Shown here one piece after another: positions 8,505 to 15,482 of a DNA stretch of 30,247 nt. The DNA comes from Chloroflexi bacterium UBA4733. Its GTDB lineage: Bacteria > Chloroflexota > UBA4733. Within the stretch, counting starts at the first letter, position 1. Every line of letters begins with the position of its first letter. The stretch lies in the NCBI GenBank assembly GCA_002404055.1, contig DHIZ01000123.1, forward strand, positions 13,214 through 43,460, given 5' to 3'. The notes beneath the pieces are model-generated. The model was not told where the DNA came from. It saw nothing but the letters and a program-made list of their open reading frames with translations, and did not search any database. The translations under genes and the position numbers were made by a program.

Positions 8505-9782
8505 ATGCACGATATTTCCCAGCCGGAAGCAACAGCCGGCGGTACCGCCTGGTTCGTCCGGGACCGCTTCGGTCTCTTCATTCACTGGGGCATCTATGCC
8601 CTGGCGGCGCGCCACGAGTGGGTAAAGAACCGCGAGAAGCTGAGTGACGAGCACTACCAGCGCTACTTCGACCATTTCGACCCGGACCTCTACGACCCGA
8701 CCGCCTGGGCGCGGGCTGCCAAAGCCGCCGGGATGAAGTACGCAGTGCTGACGACCAAGCACCACGACGGCTTCTGCCTCTGGGACTCGACCCTCACCGA
8801 TTACAAGGCCACCAACACGCCGGCTGGCCGCGATCTCATTCGCGTCTACGTGGACGCCTTTCGGGCTGAAGGCTTGAAGATCGGCTTCTACCACTCCTTG
8901 ATCGACTGGCATCACCCGGAGTTCCCAGTCGATGGTTTGCATCCCCAGCGCGACGACCTACCTTTCCGCGAGCAGACCAGGGGTCGCGATGTGCGCAAGT
9001 ACGCCGAGTACCTGCACGGTCAGGTGCGCGAGCTGCTCACCAACTACGGCAAAGTCGACGTGCTGTGGCTGGACTTTTCGTACTCGTCCCGCGATTGGGG
9101 CTGGTCGAAAGGCAAGGGCAAGGAGGATTGGCAGTCCGAACAACTGGTCGCCATGGTGCGGGAGCTGCAGCCCGGCATCTTAATCAACAATCGCAGCGAG
9201 ATGATGGGCGACTTCCATACGCCGGAGCAGGTGCAGCCGCGTGGCTGGGTCGAGGTGGACGGCAAGCCGGTGGTCTGGGAGGCCTGCCAGACGCTGAACG
9301 GCAGTTGGGGCTACGACCGTGACAACCTTGACTGGAAGCCACCGGCGTTGCTGTTGCGCATGCTGGTGGATGCCGTCTCCAAAGGCGGCAACATGCTCTT
9401 GAATGTGGGGCCGACCGGCCGTGGCGAGTTCGATCCACGGGCGTTAGCAACGCTGCACGCGTTGGGCGACTGGATGCGCCTGCATGGTCGCGCCATTTAC
9501 GGCGCCACGCAGAGCGCCTATACGCCGCCGCCCGATTGTCGCTTCACGCAGCGCGGCGACCGGCTGTACCTTCACCTCTTTGCCTGGCCGTTCAAGCACG
9601 TGTATCTGGATGGCCTGGTTGGTCGCGTTGCCTACGCCCAACTGCTCAACGATGCCTCCGAAGTCAAGGTGAGCGAGCAGCCGGCACCGGGCAACGCTGC
9701 TGGCGAGATGACCGTGCGGCTGGAACTGCCGGTTCAGCAACCGGGCGTGCTGATACCCGTGGTGGAACTCTTCTTGAAATAG
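8505..9782 (+). CDS. alpha-L-fucosidase, GH29
   Basis: This 425-residue protein removes alpha-L-fucose from glycans by a retaining mechanism. GH29 hallmarks in order: RFGLFIHWGIYAL near the N-terminus, KYAVLTTKHHDGFCLWDS, LKIGFYHSLIDWHHPEF, and KVDVLWLDFS, where Asp190 is the expected catalytic nucleophile. GGNMLLNVGPTGRGEF closes the (beta/alpha)8-like barrel. The last about 85 residues form the usual small beta-sandwich. AAAGGAG stands 5-6 nt before the ATG. No signal peptide is visible, so it is likely intracellular and acts on imported oligosaccharides. The acid/base residue is poorly conserved in GH29 and I cannot assign it. It is divergent from the binding-protein operon and followed by a hairpin repeat. 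Confidence 0.94.
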   Translation: MHDISQPEATAGGTAWFVRDRFGLFIHWGIYALAARHEWVKNREKLSDEHYQRYFDHFDPDLYDPTAWARAAKAAGMKYAVLTTKHHDGFCLWDSTLTDYKATNTPAGRDLIRVYVDAFRAEGLKIGFYHSLIDWHHPEFPVDGLHPQRDDLPFREQTRGRDVRKYAEYLHGQVRELLTNYGKVDVLWLDFSYSSRDWGWSKGKGKEDWQSEQLVAMVRELQPGILINNRSEMMGDFHTPEQVQPRGWVEVDGKPVVWEACQTLNGSWGYDRDNLDWKPPALLLRMLVDAVSKGGNMLLNVGPTGRGEFDPRALATLHALGDWMRLHGRAIYGATQSAYTPPPDCRFTQRGDRLYLHLFAWPFKHVYLDGLVGRVAYAQLLNDASEVKVSEQPAPGNAAGEMTVRLELPVQQPGVLIPVVELFLK

Positions 9783-9810
9783 CGTCGGCGCGGTTGCCAC
9801 TCGGCCAGTT

Positions 9811-9920
9811 AGCCCGGCGACTGAAGTCGCGGGCTACACAAAGCGAAGTCCGCCTGCGCGGACTAACCCAGCCGCCGAAGGGCGGCTTTGCAAAGATAGC
9901 CGCGACTTCAGTCGCCGGGC
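9811..9920. repeat. snap-back repeat element with nested hairpins (REP/MITE-like)
   Basis: The left arm (9812-9835) and right arm (9898-9920) are inverted copies, GCCCGGCGACTGAAGTCGCG..., differing by about one base over 23-24 nt. Each arm is itself palindromic (GCGACT-GA-AGTCGC). The interior holds two more hairpins, GTCCGC-CTGC-GCGGAC (9848-9863) and GCCGCC-GAAG-GGCGGC (9871-9886), so the whole can fold as a multi-branched cruciform. It lies just 3' of the fucosidase and probably ends its transcript. The right arm also supplies the last codons and the TGA of the histidine kinase gene. I recognise the CGACTGAAGTCG core as a dispersed intergenic repeat type, but copy number cannot be judged from one window. 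Confidence 0.75.
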
Positions 9921-10984
9921 ACGGACTCCGCTGCCGGTCGGTCGGCACGCGGTAGGCTGACAGTGAACGTGGATCCCTGTCCCGGTGTACTCTCCACGGT
10001 GAGCTGGCCGCCGTGGCGCTCCACTAAGGTGCGGGTGATGACCAGGCCCAGCCCGGTGCCACCCGCCTCCTGGGCGAGCTGGTTCTTGGCGCGAAAAAAC
10101 CTGGTGAAGAGTTGCGTCTGCTCCTGGCGCGAGAGGCCGATGCCGCTATCCTGGACGGCCACCCAGACCTGGTCTTGCGCCAGCCGGGCGGTGACGGAAA
10201 TACGGCCGCCATCGGGCGTGTATTTGTTGGCATTGGAGATGAGGTTGGTGAACACCTGGGTGAGCCGGTCGGCGTTGCCGAGCACAAGCGGCAGTCCCAC
10301 CGGCACGGCCAGCGACACCTGCTGCCCCCTGGCGTCGCAGGCTGGGCGTAAGGAGGACACGACATCGGTCAGGAGCGGCCCCAGCGCCAGCGGCGCCAGC
10401 AGGATCTCCAGGTCACCCGCCTCCAGACGAGAAAGGTCGAGCAGGTCATTCACCAGCGTGACTTCGCGGTCGGCGTTGCGTTGCACGATGGTCAGAAACT
10501 CCCGTTGCTCTTCCGTCAGATCACCGACGTCGCCGGCCAGCAGGAGGTCGATAAAGCCCTTGATCGAGGTGAGCGGGGTGCGTAGCTCGTGGGAGACCAG
10601 GCCGACGAACTCGTCCTTCATGCGCTGGACTGCCCGTTCCTGTGTCACATCGCGAAAGGTGTGCAGACGACCCAGGATCGTGCCATCAGCGAGACGCACC
10701 AGCGTCGAGAACAACTGCAGTTCCCGCGGCTCCGGCCAGCGCTGGCGAAGCACCAGCATGGCCTGCTGCTCCGTGTTGGCCACGCTATCTATGGTCCGGC
10801 TCGCGGCCGGGAGATCCTCAAAGATCCGCTCCAGGTCTTCGCGGAGATCGTCCAATTTGCGCCCTATAATGGTGGCGGCCGGCAAGCCGAGCAACTCCTC
10901 ATAGCGCCGGTTGACCGCCAGGACTCGCCGTTCGTAGGAAATGAGCAGCATCCCGTCCGTGGCGGCATCCAGCACGGCGCGCAA
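9908..10984 (-). CDS. sensor histidine kinase, PAS-HisKA-HATPase part (3' portion of a frame-split gene)
   Basis: This frame encodes a PAS domain (about 1-115: AVLDAATDGMLLISYERRVL, LHTFRDVTQERAV), a HisKA dimerisation helix pair with phospho-acceptor His132 in FVGLVSHELRTPLTS, and an HATPase_c domain with N box NLISNANKYTPDGG, G1 box DSGIGL and G2 box GGTGLGL. It would autophosphorylate and pass phosphate to a response regulator, none of which is in the window. The only possible start (TTG at 10984) has no SD and cuts off the expected helix before the PAS domain. The upstream frame 11478-10864 supplies that helix, so the two are most likely one gene interrupted by a single-base deletion near 11010. 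The final codons lie in the repeat arm, so the C-terminal tail may be altered. Confidence 0.85.
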   Translation of the reverse strand: MRAVLDAATDGMLLISYERRVLAVNRRYEELLGLPAATIIGRKLDDLREDLERIFEDLPAASRTIDSVANTEQQAMLVLRQRWPEPRELQLFSTLVRLADGTILGRLHTFRDVTQERAVQRMKDEFVGLVSHELRTPLTSIKGFIDLLLAGDVGDLTEEQREFLTIVQRNADREVTLVNDLLDLSRLEAGDLEILLAPLALGPLLTDVVSSLRPACDARGQQVSLAVPVGLPLVLGNADRLTQVFTNLISNANKYTPDGGRISVTARLAQDQVWVAVQDSGIGLSRQEQTQLFTRFFRAKNQLAQEAGGTGLGLVITRTLVERHGGQLTVESTPGQGSTFTVSLPRADRPAAESVPGD

Positions 10985-11478
10985 CTCGCCGCGCGCCTGT
11001 TCCGCCTGGCGTACTGCTGCGCCTGGGTCAGGGCCGCCTTGTTCAGTTCCTCCAGGAAGGCAGCGCGGATCGTTTCCTGCTCGGAGAGGAGCATGGACCT
11101 GACTTGACGCGAAAAGCCGGTGCCCAGTTCACTCAACAGGTGGACCAGGCGGAGTTCCAGACTGCCACGTTCCGCACGGTGTAGTTCAGGAAGCAGGTGT
11201 TGCGCCAATACCGCCTGGGTCTGGCCGAGCGCGTCCGGCTGGACGTAGTGCAGCCGAGCCACGGCGGCGCCGATCTCCTGCGCTCCCGCTGCCGGCGCCG
11301 CTTCATCCAGCAGCAACGTCATCAGTCGCTCCGTCAAGCCGACGAGTTGTTGTCGTACCTCGTCGCTATCGAAGTTGGCGAAGCCGGTGGGTGCGATGGC
11401 GCGCTGCCAGGCTCGGCTGAGCGCCGTGGACTGCCGGCGCAAGCGCGCCGAGAAGGCTGCCCGCGCGACGACGTCCAT
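10864..11478 (-). CDS. N-terminal sensory part of the same histidine kinase (frameshifted after about residue 158)
   Basis: The ATG at 11478 (MDVVARAAFSARLRRQ) has GGGAG about 9 nt upstream and follows the methyltransferase stop by 19 bp. Residues about 1-158 form an all-helical region (AWQRAIAPTGFANFDSDEV, ARLHYVQPDALGQTQAVL, SEQETIRAAFLEELNKAALT) that resembles RsbRD/STAS-partner-type N-terminal sensor domains in length and helix pattern; this is a weak call. After TQAQQYA the frame becomes Arg/Cys/Pro-rich nonsense, while the -1 frame continues as QAEQARGELRAVLDAATDGM, the expected linker into the PAS domain. I infer a one-base loss (or sequencing error) near 11010. The restored kinase would be about 520 residues. 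Confidence 0.7.
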   Translation of the reverse strand: MDVVARAAFSARLRRQSTALSRAWQRAIAPTGFANFDSDEVRQQLVGLTERLMTLLLDEAAPAAGAQEIGAAVARLHYVQPDALGQTQAVLAQHLLPELHRAERGSLELRLVHLLSELGTGFSRQVRSMLLSEQETIRAAFLEELNKAALTQAQQYARRNRRAASCAPCWMPPRTGCCSFPTNGESWRSTGAMRSCSACRPPPL

Positions 11479-11497
11479 GCGCTTCGCTCCCAATCCG

Positions 11498-12307
11498 CTA
11501 CGGTTTGCGCGCCACGCCGACCAGCGCCAGGGAGAGTTCCGGCTGCTCCAGCAGCAGGTCATCCAGACCCTCCGGGCGCCACAGTGGCGTGTACACGACG
11601 CCCGGCTCGACCAGCAGCAGACCGCCGAAGAACCGTTCGACGGCAGCGCGCGTTCGCATGACCATGGGGTTAGACGTCCCGCGAGAAATGTGCTCCAGAC
11701 GGCTACAGACTTCCGCCGGCACCCCCTCGGTGGTCCCGTGCGACAGCACCAGATAGCTGCCGCTGGGCAGCGCGTCGAGCATCCGCTGCACCAGGCCGTA
11801 GGCTTCCTCGTCCTTCGTCACGAAGTGGAGCATGGCCACGAGCACGAGGCTGACCGGCTGTTCGAAGTCCAGCAGCCGCTGCGCGTCGGGATGACGGAGG
11901 AACTGCTCGGGATAGCGCGCATCGGCCTCGACAATCGCCGTCTGCGCATTGCCCTGGAGGATAGACTTGCTGTGGGCCACGGCAACCGGGTCCATGTCTA
12001 CATAGACGACGCGGGCTGCCGTGTTGACCCGTTGCGCGACCTCGTGTACGTTGCCCACCGTGGGGATGCCGGAGCCAACGTCGAGGAACTGCTCCACGCC
12101 CTCGGCCAGCAGGTAGCGAACCGCACGGCGCAGGAAACCACGGTTGGCCCGCATCGCCAGCGGAAACTCCAGACATGCCGCGACCACCTGATCTGCCGCC
12201 TGGCGATCGATAGCGAAGTTGTGCGCCCCGCCCAGGAAGTAATCGTACATCCGGGCCACGCTCGGCTTGTCCAACGAGATGTTGCCGGGGAGCCAACTGG
12301 CGCTCAT
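11498..12307 (-). CDS. SAM-dependent methyltransferase, DUF574/Methyltransf_19 type
   Basis: The product is 269 residues from the ATG at 12307, which has AAAGGAG about 10 nt upstream. An in-frame ATG at 12373 is less likely. Family hallmarks: PSVARMYDYFLGGAHNFAID, MRANRGFLRRAVRYL, the SAM-binding loop FLDVGSGIPTVGNVHE, and VVYVDMDPVAVAHS with the acidic ribose-binding residue. SLVLVAMLHFV and SYLVLSHGT complete the Rossmann fold. The family is widespread in Actinobacteria and some Chloroflexota; substrates are unknown. It lies between the RpiR regulator and the histidine kinase on the same strand, 19 bp from the kinase, so the two may be cotranscribed. Confidence 0.9.
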   Translation of the reverse strand: MSASWLPGNISLDKPSVARMYDYFLGGAHNFAIDRQAADQVVAACLEFPLAMRANRGFLRRAVRYLLAEGVEQFLDVGSGIPTVGNVHEVAQRVNTAARVVYVDMDPVAVAHSKSILQGNAQTAIVEADARYPEQFLRHPDAQRLLDFEQPVSLVLVAMLHFVTKDEEAYGLVQRMLDALPSGSYLVLSHGTTEGVPAEVCSRLEHISRGTSNPMVMRTRAAVERFFGGLLLVEPGVVYTPLWRPEGLDDLLLEQPELSLALVGVARKP

Positions 12308-12442
12308 TGCAGGCGTTCTCCTTTGCTGAACATGCTCTTCATCCATACGCATGGGTCCGTCGGCGCGCGACAAGAGCGCCGCGAGTCCGCACGCTCGCTC
12401 TGGACAGTAGCATAGCAGCGACGCTCGGTTTTGGCGGACCGT

Positions 12443-13366
12443 TTACGGTCTGGTCCCGGCTACGACGGGAGCCGTCAGCGCAGCCCCCGGGAGTTCGCCT
12501 GCTCCGCTTCGACGTACAGCCAGCGTTGCCGCGACCAGCGCCCGGACGACGACAATCTGCACGGGGAGGACGGCTCCAAAGTGATAGGCGTCGTCGCTGA
12601 TATCGCCCGGCAGATGGGTGGCAACCACCACGTCGGCGGCGCGCCCCACCGGAGAGTCCGGCGCATTGGTCACGGCGAGCAAGCGTGCGCCGCGGGCGCG
12701 GATCGTGGGGAAGGCCGGAAGGATCCCGGCCGTGGGACTGACCGCCTGACCTCGGTGGGAGATCACGACGACGACGTCACCGGGATCAAGGTCGTTGGCC
12801 CAGGTGGCATCGGCTGGCGACACCTCGGCCCGCGCGCGACAGTTGCGTCGCGCCAGCATACCGGCCAGCCGTCGGGCCATGAACCCGGAGGCGTCATTGC
12901 CGACCGTCACCACGCGATTCGCCCCGGCCAGCATGACCCCGGCTGCGGTCATCGCTGCTGGATCCAGCGCTTCCAGGCTTTGCTGGATCGCCGTCATGTC
13001 CTCAACGCAGGCGCCATACGCCGCCTCCCACACGGCTCCGCCGCCGGGAGTCGGCTGTACCTGACCTTCCCGGCGTGACGCGAGCGCCGCCGCCGCTCCC
13101 AGTTCCTCGGCGACCGCCAGGCGCATGGCGCGGTAGCCGGACAAACCAATGGCGCGACTGAAGCGCGAGATGACGGCGGGGGCGACGCCGATCTCCCGGG
13201 CCAGATCATAGATGGGCGAGTCGACGACCAGGCGTGGCCGGCGCAGGATGGCGGTGGCCACTTGCTGTTCCGCCGCCGTGAACTGCTGGGAACGGCGCAC
13301 GATGCGCTGCCGGACCGAGGGCGGGGTGTCCACAGCACTCCGATCATCGCGTGTTTCACTGTGCAT
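12443..13366 (-). CDS. MurR/RpiR-family transcriptional regulator (HTH + SIS)
   Basis: The 307-residue protein has an N-terminal HTH_6 domain (about 20-95: FTAAEQQVATAILRRP, SPIYDLAREIGVAPAVISRF, GLSGYRAMRL). The C-terminal SIS domain (about 125-275: ANRVVTVGNDASGFMARRL, GDVVVVISHRGQAVSPTAG, LLAVTNAPDSPVGRAADVVV) binds phosphosugars. RpiR proteins usually control neighbouring sugar catabolism genes in response to sugar phosphates. Here the gene is divergent from the TIM-barrel isomerase-like and HAD phosphatase genes, so that transcript and its own are the natural targets. The 170-bp intergenic region has a strong promoter facing the isomerase gene and repeated TCTACA elements. Confidence 0.92.
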   Translation of the reverse strand: MHSETRDDRSAVDTPPSVRQRIVRRSQQFTAAEQQVATAILRRPRLVVDSPIYDLAREIGVAPAVISRFSRAIGLSGYRAMRLAVAEELGAAAALASRREGQVQPTPGGGAVWEAAYGACVEDMTAIQQSLEALDPAAMTAAGVMLAGANRVVTVGNDASGFMARRLAGMLARRNCRARAEVSPADATWANDLDPGDVVVVISHRGQAVSPTAGILPAFPTIRARGARLLAVTNAPDSPVGRAADVVVATHLPGDISDDAYHFGAVLPVQIVVVRALVAATLAVRRSGAGELPGAALTAPVVAGTRP

Positions 13367-13382
13367 GGAGAGATACTTTCTG

Positions 13383-13404
13383 TCTACACTAGAATTCCTC
13401 TACA
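13383..13404. promoter_or_regulatory. TCTACA direct repeat, possible RpiR operator
   Basis: TCTACA occurs at 13383-13388 and again at 13399-13404, 16 bp start to start (about 1.5 helical turns), flanking AGAATTC. It lies just upstream of the -35 element at 13408 and 17-38 bp upstream of the RpiR start. Binding by the regulator is inference. Confidence 0.3.
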
Positions 13405-13407
13405 ATA

Positions 13408-13436
13408 TTGACATGTCTCGCTGCTCGTCCTATTGT
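13408..13436 (+). promoter_or_regulatory. sigma70 promoter for isomerase-HAD transcript
   Basis: A consensus TTGACA at 13408-13413 is followed after exactly 17 bp by TATTGT at 13431-13436. The GTG start lies about 100 bp downstream, which leaves a 5' leader of about 95 nt. Confidence 0.6.
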
Positions 13437-13537
13437 GTGGTGAGCCGCCGACCTGTCACGACCACCCGGAGCAAAGAAATCTGGGTAGCGGCTGGTAGGG
13501 CAGGCGAACGAACCGGCTGGGACGAAAGTGGGCCTCC

Positions 13538-14419
13538 GTGGAACTGGCGACCTCGCTCAACGTTTTCTTCGACGGTGTTGTCGATCCTGAGCAGGCCATC
13601 CGGCGCTGCGCCGCCGCCGGCTTTCGGGCGCTTGACTTCAACTACTGCGATCACCAGAAGTACTTGCTCGGCCAGACCTGGAGCGTGGAGGAGGCCTGGG
13701 CACAGCGCCTGCGCGCGGTGGCCGAGGATTCCGGCGCGCACTTCGTCCAGATGCACGGTCCGATGTTCAATAAGTTCGGTGCAGGCGGCGAGCACGAGGC
13801 GTTGCTCGCCCTCTGTGGGCGCAGTTTGCAGACCGCCCAGATCCTGGGCGTACCCTGGGTCGTCCTGGAACCGGAAACGAGCGCCGGCGCCTTTGACGCT
13901 GCTCAGCACCAGTTCCTCCTGGAGCAGAATGCAGCGTTCGTGCGCCGGCTGTTGCCGGTGGCGGAGCGCGGCGGCATCGGCATCGCCCTGGAGAACCTGC
14001 CGGATAGTGGCGCGCGCAGTCGTGGCGCGCGCCGCTGGTACGGCGCCGTGCCGGAGGAGTTGATCGAGCTCGTGGATGCGCTGGATCACCCACTGGTCGG
14101 CGTCTGCTGGGATACCGGGCACGCGCAGTTGCAAGCGCTTAACCAGGGGCAAGCGCTGTGCGCCATCGGCGGCCGCCTGAAGGCCCTGCACATCCAGGAT
14201 AACGACGGCGTCAGCGACCAGCATTTGCTGCCCTTTCACGGCGCCGTGGACTGGCCGGCCCTGATGGGGGCGCTGTTCGCCATCTCCTATCCCGGCGCCT
14301 TCACCTACGAAGTGCATCGCGCCATTCGCGTCCTGCCGGATGCCTTGCGTGACGCCGCACTGCGCTACGCCTACGCCGTGGGCACCTTTCTGCTCGAGTC
14401 GCGGGATCACCAGGCATGA
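13538..14419 (+). CDS. sugar phosphate isomerase/epimerase-like TIM-barrel protein (AP-endonuclease 2 fold)
   Basis: This 293-residue protein belongs to the xylose-isomerase-like TIM-barrel superfamily. Likely metal and catalytic residues stand at strand ends: Glu in WVVLEPETSA, Glu in GIALENLPD, Asp and His in VGVCWDTGHAQL, His and Asp in LKALHIQDNDG, and Glu in FTYEVHRA. The GTG start at 13538 has only a weak SD, but the barrel begins immediately after it (MELATSLNVFF). The stop overlaps the HAD gene start (ATGA, 14416-14419), showing translational coupling. It is divergent from the RpiR regulator. It probably interconverts a keto- or aldo-sugar or cyclitol; the exact substrate cannot be told. 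A type II AP endonuclease role is unlikely in this context. Confidence 0.85.
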   Translation: MELATSLNVFFDGVVDPEQAIRRCAAAGFRALDFNYCDHQKYLLGQTWSVEEAWAQRLRAVAEDSGAHFVQMHGPMFNKFGAGGEHEALLALCGRSLQTAQILGVPWVVLEPETSAGAFDAAQHQFLLEQNAAFVRRLLPVAERGGIGIALENLPDSGARSRGARRWYGAVPEELIELVDALDHPLVGVCWDTGHAQLQALNQGQALCAIGGRLKALHIQDNDGVSDQHLLPFHGAVDWPALMGALFAISYPGAFTYEVHRAIRVLPDALRDAALRYAYAVGTFLLESRDHQA

Positions 14420-15375
14420 CAATCGCTGCTGACCCGGCTGGAAAACGGCAGGAAGCCCGGCGAGGCACGCCCCGCCCTGCTCAGGCCGGCGCGGTACCGC
14501 TGCGGACCCATCCCCCCATTCAGCTCGTGGCGCTCGACCTCGACGGCACGATACTGGAGCGCGGTCAGCACATTCGATCGGCGGTGGTGCAGGCACTGCA
14601 GGCGCTCAGTGCGCGCGGAATCCGCTGGACGACGGCCACCGGCCGACCCCTGGCCTTCCAACTGGAGCAATTGCAGCAACACGGGCTCGGCCCTGGCGCC
14701 GCGACGCCGGCGGCACTGATGGTTGATGAGCGAGAATTGTTCCTATGTGCCATGCCAAACGCTGAACGAGGGGCGGAGGGGAACGGCGCGGACGTGCCGA
14801 GCTACCAGCCACACGCCGCCTGGAATTCGGGCGTGCGTGTACGCTGGCACACGCTCCATCCGTTCGCTATGGCCTGGTTGGATCGCGCCCATGACGAGGC
14901 CGCCGGTCGCGGCTGGCCGGCGTCGCTGCACCTGTCGGAGGTCGAGGCAGCGGCGCGTGGCTTGCCGACGCTGCAACTCGAGCAACCGGCGCAGGCGGCA
15001 GCTATCTGCGACTGGCTCGCTGAACAGTTGGCCGCGTCGGCTCCAGCGCTCGCCTGCAACCGCAATGTGCGCCTGGTGCAACTGCACGACGTACACGTTG
15101 GCAAGGGGCCGGTGCTGGCAGAGTTGGCCCGGCTCTGGAATATCCCAGCGGCACAGGTGCTCGCCATTGGCGACTCCCACAATGACCTCTCTATGCTGGA
15201 TGACCGCTTTGGTTTCCAGGTGGCCACGGTCGGCAACGCCGATGAGCACATCAAAGCATTGGTCACACAGCGCGGTGGCTATGTCGCCGATGGTGTCGCC
15301 GGCGAAGGAGTACTGCAAGCCTTCGCTGCCTATGGCTTGAGCGATAGGGAAGGGAGGGACGAGCGGAATTGTTGA
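14416..15375 (+). CDS. Cof-type HAD-superfamily sugar phosphatase
   Basis: This 319-residue protein has the four HAD motifs: LVALDLDGTIL (nucleophile and acid Asp), TTATGRP (motif II Thr), GKGPVLAEL (motif III Lys) and AIGDSHNDLSML (motif IV acidic pair). The large C2-type cap between motifs II and III puts it with the Cof/YidA-like phosphatases that dephosphorylate sugar phosphates. The first 35 residues are Arg/Pro-rich and precede the domain, so an internal start is possible, but ATG 14416 overlaps the previous stop as ATGA and fits coupling. Together with the TIM-barrel gene and the divergent RpiR gene it suggests a small phosphosugar-handling unit. Confidence 0.9.
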   Translation: MTIAADPAGKRQEARRGTPRPAQAGAVPLRTHPPIQLVALDLDGTILERGQHIRSAVVQALQALSARGIRWTTATGRPLAFQLEQLQQHGLGPGAATPAALMVDERELFLCAMPNAERGAEGNGADVPSYQPHAAWNSGVRVRWHTLHPFAMAWLDRAHDEAAGRGWPASLHLSEVEAAARGLPTLQLEQPAQAAAICDWLAEQLAASAPALACNRNVRLVQLHDVHVGKGPVLAELARLWNIPAAQVLAIGDSHNDLSMLDDRFGFQVATVGNADEHIKALVTQRGGYVADGVAGEGVLQAFAAYGLSDREGRDERNC

Positions 15376-15482
15376 AATGACGGCATGACCGTGTGCTGAT
15401 TGGCGAGGAGGAATTCAGGGACAGCGGTATCGCCGGCCCACCTCACGCCCCGTTCCTACGTGAAGAGAGGAATACCACCACG

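Noticed and set aside
10980..11030. Programmed ribosomal frameshift in the histidine kinase
   Set aside because: No slippery heptamer, internal SD or obvious pseudoknot is seen; a one-base deletion or sequencing error is simpler.
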